NCBI RefSeq assembly: GCF_002234675.1
Contig: NC_019862.2
Coordinates: 21,200,160 to 21,264,159 of the forward strand
Direction of reading: 5' to 3'
DNA: 64,000 nucleotides
From: Oryzias latipes
Taxonomy: Eukaryota; Chordata; Actinopteri; Beloniformes; Adrianichthyidae
The notes under the pieces were generated by a model, which ran no database searches, was not told the origin of the DNA, and saw only the letters and a program-made list of their open reading frames with translations. The first letter of the stretch is position 1; every line of letters begins with the position of its first letter. This document shows positions 47,101 to 58,000 of this stretch, piece by piece. A program made the position numbers and the translations under genes.

Positions 47101-49253
47101 GCCAGGGTAGGCTGCGGGGGGGACAAGGACACTGAGCGAAGGACAGCTCAGTCAGAGACGTCTGCTCAGGACAGTAATCCCTCCAGCTGCACTCTGGACT
47201 AGAAATGTACGGTGTCATCTGTAGAGACAGGAACAGTTAATAAACATAAAGCTCCATATTAAAATATACTTTTTATTGTGAAATTGCGCAAAATAAACAT
47301 TCCAAAAGAATATTATAATATTATATTTAGTGTGTTCACAAAATTAAAGCACATTTCTCTAAAACAAATGAAGGATTTTTTAACTGTGATCTTTACAGTA
47401 TGCAATGCATTTCCTGTTAAAGGCTTCAATAGAGGCTGAGAGCATAAAACATTGAAGTATGCTTGAACAGTAAAGATGAAAATTGGCTTAAAGTTATTTT
47501 TTATTTACTTGATCAATATTCAATTGGTTAATAAATTTAAACCAAGCTAGTAAAAATGAAAGCCTAATGCAAACTGCAAGGACGGGTAGTAAATTATCCA
47601 GTTGCCAGGCAGAATACTGAATGTGAATCTGACCTGACTTCCTGTGTGATGTTTAGGCTCCTGAACACTACACATACAGAGACCTATTATTACAGACTCA
47701 GAAACTGCCTACAATCTTTGATAAACGTGAGCTATTTTATTTTGAAATCTAAAGCAGTTTAAAATCCCAGAGCAGCAAAGGAAATGCAGGATTGTTAAAG
47801 ATTTAAATGATCTTTTTTTAGCTGAAGTTTTCAAAGAGTAGAAAGTTTTTGAAGCTGTTTCCATCAACAACAAAAATGTCTAAATATTTCAATTATCAGA
47901 AAAGTGGATACAATAAAAATTACCAACAGCGAACTCTTAAAGGAGTCCAACTTTTTGCTTTGTTTGGTTTTTAGCAGAATGATCTAAAAGCACCAATGAT
48001 TTTTAAAAGCGTGCCAACAAAAAAAAGATGTATAAAAAGAGATCCAGTGTGTAAATGCTTTTCACATTTGCACAATATTTCTTTTGAGGAATTAAGAAAG
48101 CGTATCTGAGAGCAATCCATGAACCTGCAACTCAGGACCCAGTCATGCATGCACGCATGGCAGCATGCATACCTCTGCTTGCCTGTTTCTGAAGCCCCTC
48201 TCCACCCATTCACCCCCCCCCCCCCCCCCCCATATGAAAGGTGAATAAACTCTACCTGGGTTGGCATTGTGGGGTAGGAGGGGTGCATCTGGTAACCCAC
48301 AGGACTCGTTGGGCTGTCTTCTTGTCTGGGTCCTACAGGAAAACCAGCAAAATAAATAAATATATGTTCCTCATTACGTAAAAACTTGCAGTCTCCACAT
48401 GAACCGCTGAGATTTATATTTAATTTTAAGGTCTTGTGATTACTTATGGAGGACTGACTTTTCTTGGCACCCTCAGGGATGATGCGGTAGACCTTGTAGG
48501 GATCAGAGATGTCCAGCTGGCTCCTCTCCACCAGCTCCTCAAAGTCATTGCTTTTGTTCAGGGCGCAGCGCAGGCGCGTCTTCCAGGTCGGAGGGTCCGG
48601 CTTGTCAATCCCCTCACGAAACTTGCCTTTAAAAAGCGCCCAGGCCTGCAGACAGACACATGGGAAGAGCACATAAATTCATTATGGCCTTGCACAAAAA
48701 CAGCCATATCAGTTATGAAGAATAGGTTTTATTTTCCTAAAGTAGGCAAACACTTAAATGGTTCACAGAAAAAAAGGAATAAATGCAGATTTATTTGTTT
48801 TTTGAGATTGTAAAACTTTTTTTTCTGAAGTGCAGCATCAAAACGAATTTTTAATAAGTGATTGTGTAGATTTTATGAATGTATTCCAGCTCAAGTGTAC
48901 TTCTTTCTTTTCTTTTTTTAAACTAAATTATATGGTTGGATTATTTAATAAGAATTAGAAATGTTTTAAAAATTCCATATTGAAATAAAATAAAAGTAGC
49001 TTATCAGTTAAGAACTTTTTCAGGCGCTTTTACTTTGAAAGTCGTGGTGTCTTACCTTGAAAAGCGCGGCATCCTCGTCCCTGTTGTAGTCCTGTTTCCC
49101 GGCGTGTTTCCATGGTATCCTGAAGATGCTCTTCTCATCGTTCTCCCACACCAGGCCGGGGTATTTGCCGCAGTCCACCTGCTCGATCAGCCACTGGCGC
49201 AGCTTCCCGTTGCCGCTGCTCCCGGAGCCTCCGTAATCCACGTCGAGGTTCAT
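43970..49253 (-). CDS. irf4: irf4, interferon regulatory factor 4, complete coding region, 8 coding exons
   Basis: Transcription factor of lymphoid, myeloid and pigment cells that binds ISRE and, with PU.1, EICE sites. Coding exons in transcript order: 49253-49056, 48645-48459 (alternatively to 48444), 48332-48256, 47218-47080, 46985-46887, 46051-45677, 45202-45090, 44134-43970. They sum to 1353 nt, or 450 residues plus stop; human IRF4 has 451. Residues about 15-125 are the IRF DNA-binding domain with all five tryptophans (RQWL, LVWE, IPWK, KAWA, PTWK) and the RCALNKS recognition helix. Residues about 130-230 are a Pro-rich linker. Residues about 234-396 are the IRF-association domain (RLHVSVYLRE, GVLLWMSADGLYARRLCQSR, RFQVLLSFGDE), followed by a C-terminal autoinhibitory tail ending HHHAAASLQE. 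The gene is tail-to-tail with exoc2 and in tandem with dusp22, as in other vertebrates. Whether it is the a or b fish copy cannot be judged here. Confidence 0.96.
44353..44789. mobile_element. hAT-type MITE copy 2 (437 bp) in irf4 intron, perfect 8-bp TSD
   Basis: Starts CACATGTATCAAACTC and ends ATGTTTGACACCCCTG. Flanked by identical GCTTAAAC at 44345-44352 and 44790-44797. Same family and orientation as 41504-41882. Lies in the last irf4 intron. Confidence 0.9.
45090..45202 (-). CDS. irf4: irf4 coding exon 7 (IAD end)
   Basis: Acceptor AATCAG, donor CAG|GTGACC. Encodes IQSFGFHGRPPSRFQVLLSF then GDECLDPQRQRRTLTVQ, aligning with the RFQVTLCFGEEFPDPQRQRK-like block of IRF4. Confidence 0.94.
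45203..45676 (-). other. irf4: irf4 intron between coding exons 6 and 7
   Basis: No recognised element. Confidence 0.5.
45677..46051 (-). CDS. irf4: irf4 coding exon 6 (IRF-association domain core)
   Basis: At 375 nt the longest exon in the window. Acceptor ATGCAG, donor G|GTGAGC. Encodes LRLHVSVYLRETLVREATVT, then a GC-rich loop, then LERGVLLWMSADGLYARRLC, QSRVYWQGGLSPYGDKPNKL and EREVTCKLLHTQDFIT. This is the interaction surface for PU.1/BATF-type partners in the family. Confidence 0.95.
46052..46886 (-). other. irf4: irf4 intron between coding exons 5 and 6
   Basis: The 46.25-46.33 kb part (TTTTCCACACTATCAGGCGC...GGTGCGCCTTATGAT) resembles one end of a common fish DNA-transposon repeat, and may extend to about 46.6 kb. 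The second terminus was not found. Confidence 0.4.
46887..46985 (-). CDS. irf4: irf4 coding exon 5
   Basis: Acceptor GGACAG, donor G|GTATTG. Encodes GYQLRASIYSYGPDSQPSPF then SLDASIRSAEALS. SIRSAEAL immediately precedes the IAD in IRF4. Confidence 0.93.
47080..47218 (-). CDS. irf4: irf4 coding exon 4 (linker)
   Basis: Acceptor CTACAG, donor G|GTAGGA. Encodes MTPYISSPECSWRDYCPEQT then SLTELSFAQCPCPPRSLPWQ and TPSIEN. The SWRDY..EQ motif matches the family linker. Confidence 0.92.
47219..48255 (-). other. irf4: irf4 intron between coding exons 3 and 4
   Basis: AT-rich; contains a C19 run (48213-48231) close to the donor and a GCATGCATGCACGCATGG tract. No element recognised. Confidence 0.5.
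48213..48231 (+). repeat. C19 homopolymer (G19 on the irf4 transcript)
   Basis: Nineteen consecutive C, 25 bp inside the irf4 intron from its donor; length may be an assembly estimate. Confidence 0.93.
48256..48332 (-). CDS. irf4: irf4 coding exon 3 (linker)
   Basis: Acceptor CCTGTAG, donor CAG|GTAGAG. Encodes PRQEDSPTSPVGYQMHPSYP then TMPTQ, corresponding to the variable linker of IRF4. A run of 19 C (G on the transcript) sits 25 bp into the following intron. Confidence 0.88.
48459..48645 (-). CDS. irf4: irf4 coding exon 2 (C-terminal DNA-binding domain)
   Basis: Acceptor CTGCAG. Encodes AWALFKGKFREGIDKPDPPT then WKTRLRCALNKSNDFEELVE, RSQLDISDPYKVYRIIPEGA and KK. The donor is either A|GTCAGT (exon end 48459) or, 15 nt later, A|GTAATC (exon end 48444). 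Both keep the same phase; the longer form adds five residues. Confidence 0.93.
48646..49055 (-). other. irf4: irf4 intron between coding exons 1 and 2
   Basis: AT-rich; nothing recognised. Confidence 0.5.
49056..49253 (-). CDS. irf4: irf4 coding exon 1 (start codon, N-terminal DNA-binding domain)
   Basis: ATG at 49253. Encodes MNLDVDYGGSGSSGNGKLRQ, then WLIEQVDCGKYPGLVWENDE and the RIPWKHAGKQDYNRDEDAAL region, ending at LFK|GTAAGA. A likely acceptor, CACAG at 49293-49297, would start this exon at 49292 with a 39-nt untranslated leader. MNL matches the family start. Confidence 0.95.
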
Positions 49254-49428
49254 GTCTGACCGAGCGCGCGCTCACGTCCCGCACAGCGATCTCTGTGAGT
49301 TTTTTGAAAGTTGGGGGTCGGTATGTGTGTATCCGACAATAATCGGCAAAAAAAAGTGAACCCCACGGGTCTCCCACGCAGACTAACGTGTCGTTACACG
49401 CACCCTGGACGCCGATCGAGACTCTTAC

Positions 49429-49475
49429 CTGTGAAACTGGAAACACGAGTGAAGTTTAGAAATCAGTCAGAAATT
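49429..49475 (-). promoter_or_regulatory. irf4: Likely irf4 noncoding first exon (5'UTR), approximate start
   Basis: On the minus strand a good donor, CACAG|GTAAGA, sits at 49429/49428, upstream of the acceptor before the start-codon exon. It lies about 25-45 bp downstream of a TATTTAA box. IRF4 genes have a noncoding first exon, so this fits. The 5' limit is a guess from the TATA spacing. Confidence 0.45.
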
Positions 49476-49499
49476 CCTCATCATCTCAGATGTGCTCCA

Positions 49500-49506
49500 T
49501 TAAATA
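49500..49506 (-). promoter_or_regulatory. TATA-like box (TATTTAA) for irf4
   Basis: Minus-strand GGGGGTATTTAATGG, in a GC-rich upstream region (49.26-49.70 kb) that stands out from AT-rich flanks. Its position relative to the putative noncoding exon is right for a core promoter. Confidence 0.4.
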
Positions 49507-51867
49507 CCCCCAGCAGGGGTTGGGGGGCGGAGACAGTTGCAGAGGGGAGATGCTGGGGAGGATGCACCTGGCGCTCCTCCCGTGAAGCTTATCAGCAGCG
49601 CGCGCGCCGCGGCACAATGTCCCGTAAGACACCCGGGGAAACCCTGCCGGCGTCAGGCAGAAGTGTCACACACACCCGCACGCGTGGAAACTCGCAGACG
49701 AAAAGAATTCTTTGAAATGATAAAGCTTTACTAAAAGCTCCAGTAAAGTGGTCACGCGCCGTCGAAAAACATCCGTGTGTTCCTATGGAAGATACCAGAG
49801 ATAACGAAGGCAGCTTTTCTGAAAACGTTAGATAAACATGATTGGAAATTACAGGAAAACCTTTTTTTTATTTTTAACCGGAAATGCTTGTAAATTAGTT
49901 TTTGTTTGTTTCAAACAAGAATAATCGATTATTGTTTGAATTAATAAAATAAGATAGTCTATAATTAGGAATGCATCATTATATAAGCCTGTTGTAATTC
50001 AGATACTAAAACATATCCACAACTCAAAGCATCAAATTCCTTTATTTCTATCATTTAAATTAATATATTTTAATCATTCAAATATCACAATGATCCACCA
50101 CTGCGCCTTAGAGAGGCCTCAAATGTCCTTAACTGTCAAATTTATATTAAATTGATCTGATCATTTTAACCCTAAACTTAAAAAAAATCCATAAGAGATG
50201 TTTATTTAAACAAGAAGTCACTAATTGCATTTATTTATTGTAACAACAGTCATTAGAAATATCCATATAATATTCTGTTGGGAATATTTTCCTAAAATTA
50301 GAAACACTTTCGTGAATTTGTCATAAAATGTAGTACATGTGTTTGTCTGTGTTTTATTTCAACATACATAAATAGAATACAGTACCTTTGAAAACCACCA
50401 AAGCAAACAATTAAAGCAACTATTTTGAGGAAATTATCCAAGTTTAAAAAAAAATAAAAAGTAGAAGGAACAAAAGCAGATTTATTGAGTTTGATTAATA
50501 ATATTAAAAAAAAAAGACAGAGAAGGGAACTGTAATTACCTTTTAATGTCTAGAGGGGGGAAAAAAGAAAAATATGATGTTTTGAAAGATTTTTAACTCC
50601 CTCAAAAATATTAAAAAGATCAAAAATGATTGCTGACACCCCTGTTGCTGCAGTTTCTAAAATGTAGTCTTCATTTAAAAAAAACAGTTATTCTCATTTA
50701 CTTTTACACTTAGACTAAATCTTTTTTTTTGTATATCTGTATACATATTCAAAATATGACTTTAGTTATTGATTGGAGGCCTCTCAAACACATACAAGCA
50801 TCAATCATGGTTTTTTGTTGTTTTTCTTTTTATTAACCCCTTGACACCTATTGATGCAAATATTCATCAAACTATACTTCTGCTCCAACAATGACTTTAA
50901 TTTAGCATCTACATGTGAGAAGAAATATAAGTGATTTTTTTTTTCTTTTAATAGTTGGAAACAAATCCAGGCATCAAAGGGTTGAGAGTTATTCCTCATT
51001 CTTTTATTTTACATGAATATGCAATAATTATCAAAATAAAATACTTAAATTTCCTGTCAGTTTCACAATCTGTGATCAATATTTGCCCAAAAGCCCACAA
51101 CTGTGTTATATAATTAATAAAATATGAAAAATAAACCATGAAGGCTTTTTCTTTTGCTCAGTTTAACCCTTTTCTGTCTGTTCTCACTTCTATTTAACTG
51201 TGTAATACTTCTTCCATCACACAAATAACAAACTTTAATATATTTTTTCTACATCTTTGTCTACAGAAGCTGTAAGGAACTGATAAAAAAATATCTTAGT
51301 AGGTAAATTGTTTTAGGCATTAATGGCTTTTCTGGTTAATCGGCAACATTAAAAGCTCTTCTTTCAACATTCTGCAGTGTTTCCTCAAACAGATTTGTGC
51401 TCATCACAACACACGGGATGTTAATTTAACAAAAACACACACTGTCTAACACTGCACTGGCATCCCAGCATGTAAAAACGGTTTTCAAACGGTTTTACAG
51501 AGAAACATGAGTTATCTACAGAAAACAAAAGTTATATTTTTAAGTCCAGACACAGCATAACGTAACTGACGGGGAGGAGTGCGCTGCTAAATGTGCGTTT
51601 ACCCAGAGGACTGCATGTACATATTGGTGTCACGCTTGGCTGCCCTTGCGTGTTGTTTTGACAGTTGGTGCGAAGGACACAGCGAAGAGAAGTGGTGACG
51701 CCGATACAAAATCCCCCCACCGCACCCCATCACATGGCAGCTCAGACCCTCTGCAAACTCCAGATTCAATCTTTCATATCCTTTTGCTAGTTTTTTGTAA
51801 CCAGATCCTGCTCGGGATCAGTGGAGGCTAGGTCCGAACAGAAGCAGGCAGGTGCTTCCAACCCGGG
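49507..51867. other. irf4-dusp22 spacer, including likely dusp22 3'UTR
   Basis: 49.5-49.75 kb is GC-rich (irf4 upstream region); 49.75-51.5 kb is strongly AT-rich with no gene. Several minus-strand AATAAA hexamers (for example near 50830 and 51003) could end dusp22. Confidence 0.4.
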
Positions 51868-52032
51868 TCAAAAGTCTAGAGAGGAAGGAAGAGGAGCCTT
51901 CAGGTGGTCAGCCATGCTGCCGGACACCACACTGACTCTGCCATCCGAGGATTTCTGAGCTAACAGCCTCTGAATTTCTTCATCATCCTTGAAAGACTTC
52001 TGGCCGTACTTCTCCTTCCACCAGGCCCGATA
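51868..52032 (-). CDS. dusp22: dusp22 terminal coding exon with stop
   Basis: Acceptor TTTCAG. Encodes YRAWWKEKYGQKSFKDDEEI then QRLLAQKSSDGRVSVVSGSM, ADHLKAPLPSSLDF and TGA at 51868-51870. The start of this exon aligns with the YRQWLKEEYG-like tail; the rest is divergent. Confidence 0.9.
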   Translation of the reverse strand, partial: YRAWWKEKYGQKSFKDDEEIQRLLAQKSSDGRVSVVSGSMADHLKAPLPSSLDF

Positions 52033-55000
52033 CTGAAACGTGGACAGAGAGAGCAGGGGTAAAACTTAAAGTTGTGTCAAAGAAATGTCCAATGGTGTTT
52101 TTAAATTAAACCCGCTGATATACTGTAAACACTCCCTGTCTGTCACTAAAGTGACATTCACACCCGTTCAAGCGACCACTTCCAATGAGAAGTCTACATT
52201 AACATGCAAATATGCATATTTTGGGCTCTAAATCCTCGCGATCACACGTTAAAAGTTGAACCAGTTGAACTTTGATCAATCAGAGACTTGTCTTTGTGGT
52301 AGTGACATATGGATGGCATCCTTAGAAGTCAGAGAAGTGCCAACCATTTGGAAATTTATCATGGAGGGGGAAAATAATATTGAGTTTTGTGCCCGGCTGA
52401 AATGAAATGACACCAAGTCTTTCATAAATTGGAATAGAGCTGTATAAGAAAACACCTGGAAAAAGATTTTCCCCGCTTTGACAATTTGCATCAAATCACC
52501 TCCAACTGTGAGTACATGCGCCAATCTCAGGTAGCGACAGTCCAGTGTGAACTGGTGTACGCTAAAAGCACGTTTAAAAACCTGCAGTCAGTATGTTCTT
52601 GAACACCCTGGCGTTACAACTATAGTGCCAGCCTTCTTTATTGTGACATGTGATCTAAGCCCAAGGTTAACCTCAAAACCTAAATTCTCTTTGGTTCATT
52701 CTTACTTTTGTTTTAGGTTCGGCCATGACCCGTGCTCAGTTTTAACAGACGAAAATGTAAACCGTGTTTACTGCTTCAAGACTTTTTGACTTTGTCAATC
52801 ATCTTTATCCAAACCAAATTAAAAAGATTGTTTTTTTCCAATAAATTATAAAATGCTTCTACTGAAATTGTAGTGTTTGTGTTGTTAGGGTCAGTTTTGA
52901 CCCAATCCTAAAAATAAGAGTATAAAGTTAGAAAAAAAGTCAGTCAAAACTAAAATTTTAAGCGTGATTTTAGCCCATGGAGGAGGAAGCCCAACAAGAA
53001 GACATGGAAAAAAAATTGGATGATAAATAATAGTTTAACTATATGTTGTAGCTAATTTAAGATGAGGGTCAAAACGGACCCGGTAACACAAGGCATGGTG
53101 ACAGAAAACTAACACAAGAAGAAGGTTAACGATAACATGTTACTTAAAAGTCAAAGAGAAAAGGTGCTCATAGGGTAAAAAAAATGATAGAATCATTGAA
53201 ATTATGTGCAGAAGTGTGTCTAGAGGGGGCCATCAGCATCCCCCAGAATTATAGAGAAAATGTAGGCGTGCTCAAATCCAGCAACACATGTGTGTGTGTC
53301 GGGGAAAAATGCTGCAAAACTGACCGGGGGTCAGCACACAAAACTGAGAAAGAAAGGAAAATATGAGTTCTGTGTGGTTAGGTTGTTGCATGTATGCATG
53401 AATCCATGTGACTTTATATAAATATATGTGGACTTTTAACAAAGATGTTTTCAGAATTGCTGCACAATTTGTGTCTTAAAAACAAGCAGAAGTACAAAAG
53501 CTTTTGTACTTCTGCTTGTTTTTAAGTGAAAATTAGTTAGTGATGGGTGATAACACACTTTTAGGATTTGATGCCATTTCTTTTTGCAGAAATTACTCTG
53601 TACCAATTACTGCCACTTTCTTATTGGTGAATTTTTTTCTGAAGCACGTCATTTGTTTTCCTAAAAACATTTACTATCAAAAACTGGCCAGGTTAGCTGC
53701 AAGGTTAAAAATGCAAAGATGTTCTTTCTGAAGTCACCTGCTCATGCCGTGCTGTTGCTGAGGGTAAAGCTACGTTCATACCGGACATGGGATGCGCGTT
53801 TAGCCCATGTTGTTCACAGTGGACTGTCGCTACCCAATATGCAGGTGGAAGAGGCTTGGTGCCAAATGCCGAAGCGGTGCAAATCTTGCTCCAGGCTTTT
53901 TCTTTCACAGTTCTGTTCAGGTATATGAAAGACTTGAGGTTATATGATTCCAGCACAAAGTGTGATTAATAATTTCTCCTCCATGATCAATTTTCAAACG
54001 GTTGGCAGTCCTGTGAATGAAAAAGGGGATGCCATCTCTGCTTCACAACCAAATCCAAGTCCCTGATTGATCAAAGTTCGACCTGGTTCAACTTTCAATG
54101 GCTGTAAAACCCAAAAATGGTTGTGGAAAGTTGCAACACTCAATAGTTTTAAACATGTCACCCCAAAAAACACATTTATGAAGACTTTTCACTTGTGGTC
54201 GCTTGAACCCGCGTTGCTGAGGGCGGTGTGAATATAGCCTAACACGCACAACTCGCCGTTCCTCTGGTCATGTGACTGATGGAGCAGTTCAATATGCTGT
54301 GGGTTGGGGGGTGTTTCTGCACAAAATTCTGGATTAACTCACCTAAAATATCTAGAAATGACAGTGGCACGTTTATTTTCTCATTTATTAATTACTAATA
54401 AATACTTTTAATAGAGTTGTCAATACAAAAAATGGTTATGAATGGTATCTATATGTTGATGCCTTGGTATCAATACTCCAATCACTTATTTTAGTTAAAA
54501 CAGAGCAACAGGTTGAATGTGGAAATGTAGCAGGAAGTTTGGTCAGTTCAAATTTGTCAAGAATAGTTTATTTGTTACCAACTCGTTCCGGTTCTCTGGC
54601 TCTTTTTGGCCAAAAAAAAAATGTCCTGGACACAGCGTCAGATGTTTGGAGACAGAGGTGAGGAAGCTGGACCAAGATGGTTCGGACAAGTGAAGATGGA
54701 GGAAACGAAAGAAACAAAGACTGTTTTTGTCAGAAACGAGGCAAAAGGACCAAAGAAAAGATTCATGGATATGATAAAAAGAGGAAAAGCAGAAGAAAAC
54801 ACAGATAAATGGAGCCAGATAAAAACTACAAATTCATGGTATGGTAACCCCAGGAGAACTGATAGAGGAATCTGGAATTTTAAGCTTTTTACTTAACTCC
54901 TCACCAAACATGCTACTAGGCAAACTTTTAGCTTGTTGCTTATTTGTTGCTGTTACTTTTTATAAACATATATGACTTATGACCTATGTTTCCTCTCATA

Positions 55001-58000
55001 TGCAACATTTGAACATACAATAAGAGAAGATTTCAATATAATTAAGATCAAAGAAAAACATTCTAAAAATAATATTAAGTTTACATCATATTTCGCAGAT
55101 TTAATTTTTTATTTAAAAAGTTATTAAATTTACTAATTTACTAATACAAATTTACTCGAGCCTGGGATCTCTCAACCCCTTTTGGGGTAACAGTGTTGCT
55201 GTAGCCTATCCCTGGCTGGCTGGGTGGATGGATGGATGGATGCTGTTGTCAAGTGTTGACTTGAGTGCTTTAAGTGTTTTTTATGTCTGTGCACAAATGT
55301 TTCTTTTTTTCATAATTGTTGAAATTCAGAAACATTTGTAGGTTTTCCAGCACTAACAGCTTCTTTTCAGCTCATCAAACGCCATCTTAAATAGAGTTAG
55401 GTCTGTAGTATGACTGGATCAATAAATGTTCAATAAATAGTCCAGAACTTGTTCTTTTTATGAATCTGAATCTAGTCATGAAGCTACAAAACACTCCCAA
55501 ACCATCACACTACCACCATCATGTTTTCATGGGACGTTCTTCTTTAACCACTGTGGTTTGTTTATTACTATATGAAACAGAAAAAGTTGATCTTTTCAGT
55601 TTAGAGAATATTTCCAGAATGTTTTTGGAGAAAATCCAGATGTTTTTGCTAAATTTAAGACAAGGCTTTGTGTTATGGTCGATCAGTGATGTCTTTCCCC
55701 TTGAATGCATGGATTCATGTTGCTCTACGTCTTCTGTGACCATTAGGATGCGTCCTCATTGTGTTCCAGGTGTTCTACATGTGTGGTTGATGGCTTTCAC
55801 TGTGGCTCTTTTTAGTGTGAAACATGTGGGTGACTCGTTTCTCAGCCATCTTTGATTTTGTATATTTGTACATGTACATTTTTTTGAGTAGATTCGAAAC
55901 TTTGTATTTTATGGATAGTGGCACATGAGGTTATCCCTAGAAATCAGTGTGACGCCTCACCTCGGCCAGCTGTGTGTTTTCAAATTCCTCCAGCTGCCGC
56001 AGAAAGCCCAAGTTTGGCCCCGCACACGGCCTGGCCGACCTCACGGCGGCAAGGGCCTCCACCCAGCCGCAGTCAGTCACCGTCATGATGTAGGCCACCA
56101 CCAGAGTGACACTGCGGGATACGCCTGCCACGCTGCCCCAAACAGACAACGGTAAGCTCCTCACATTTTGATTCTCTGCTCAAATTCACAAAGAAGTGAA
56201 ACCCCTTTTCTGCTAAAGCTGTGGTTAAATGTCTGGATTTTCATGTTTGATATGAGAAAAGATGAAAGGGCGATATCATTTCTGGTGAAAATGTTGACTG
56301 GTAGCTCTGTTTTGGTGTGGTTGAAAATGAGAGCAGGGTTCACAACACATGCGGACCTCCAGTTTTCCAATTCTCTTTTATGATAACTTTGAATCTTTCT
56401 GGTTATTTTGTTGTTTCTGATTTCAGAGGTTTTTTTTAAAAACAGTTTTACAATTTTTTAACATTTTCAGAGCCCCCCCCCCTTTGTTTTTGGAATAAAA
56501 AGTGGAGTTGGGTGTGAGGAGAAGGTCACTCACCAGTGAACGAGGCAGCCTTCGCCTTTCAGACGAGACTCATGGATAAACACGATGCTGTCTCGGAAGT
56601 ACTGAGTCCTGGTGAAAGAAATCCAAACCGTTATGACATCCTCGGTCCACTGAGTCATTATGAGAGGACACGAAGAGACTTATTTTGCACAAAACGTTGG
56701 AAAACGCCTAAAAACTCCAGATGTGACTCAGAGGAGCTTCAAACTTACAAGTTCTGCTTGGAGTGGTCAGAAGCAGAGATGCAGAGATACGTCACGCCCT
56801 GCAGCATGGGAAAAAGAGGTTTTTAAAACTTAAATCTTTAATTATTTTTATTAATTCATTTATTTTGTCAAATAAAGTGGGTCTGCCACACTTCCTGTTG
56901 CATGTCAGGGCATGCACTCCGGTGTGCATTTTGAGTACAGCTGCCTGCACCTGGCAGCTGAGAGTACATGCAGTGGACAGAAACCAGCTCGTCCTGGTAT
57001 GACTACGCCGGCGCAAAACCCCCAGAGTCCTCTGGGACAGAGCGAGCCCTGGAAGTCCTTCAGACAGGTCAAACCATGTTCACTTAAATGTAAAAACCTT
57101 CTGTCTTCATGTTCAAGAACATTACATCTAAAGAAATGGTAATAATTCCGATTTGTGTTAGTTAAAGATACATTCAAAAGAATGTATTCAGGCTCAGGTT
57201 TAGCTTTTGTTGGACAGAAAGTGCTGTGTCACGCTTTTTTTTTTTTTTTTTTTTGCAGTATGTTAATTAATTTGCAGCCACATTCAGTTACGCTTGACCT
57301 TAGAGACTTAGTGGTTGCAAATTTTACCTTCCTTTATCAGTAACCATCATGCCGTCTTCCAAGAAATCAATCACTCAGCACTTTGACTGTTGGATATGCA
57401 AATAACCCGACACATCTGGCCACTTGGCCTAAAGCAAGCCTGAGTCATCCTCAAGCCACAGAACCAGAGAGATGTGTTGCGCTGTGAGAAAACGGGTTAA
57501 AAGATCCAGCGGTGGACATCAGGCATTTTTGAGAGTCTGCCGCCTCGACTCAGACAGCGGGAGTGGGCCCAGGCATTGATTTGAGCCCAAAACCTTTCAC
57601 AGAGTTTTGGTGGTTGACCAGTTTGGGTAGTGATACTGTCATATGGGTTGTCGTTTCTCTTAACTGTTCCAAAGAAACAATGTAGCATGGACAGAGAAAG
57701 TGTAGAGTAAAACTGAGCATTTTTCATGTTCGCTTTCAGCAAGGAGAGATGAAAGTTATGAAAGCGGACACTGCGGGTTCGGAAAAGAGATTCAGCTCAA
57801 TTTCAACAACCAGTGCCACTAAAGAAAATATTAAAGTTAAGTAACTTTTAGTGCAAAAAGATGATTTAAATTAACAATGTCTGTTGTCTAAACAGAAAAT
57901 AATCTTTTTTTTTATTAAATAGCTTCATTACAACTGTTTCCAGCAGCAAAAAAAACACTAAATTGTAAACCTAAAGCCGTCTATTAAGATCTTATTTTTT

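Noticed and set aside
48436..49259. Plus-strand ORFs of 74-134 codons across irf4 exons 1-2
   Set aside because: Opposite-strand shadows of conserved irf4 coding exons.
49637..49650. GGGGAAACCC as a kB site upstream of irf4
   Set aside because: Deviates from the kB consensus at a central position and lies over 150 bp upstream of the putative TSS; too weak to list as a feature.
55460..55855. 131-codon plus-strand ORF in a dusp22 intron
   Set aside because: No domain recognised; it lies in intronic sequence antisense to dusp22 with no splice or conservation support. A repeat-derived fragment is possible but not shown.
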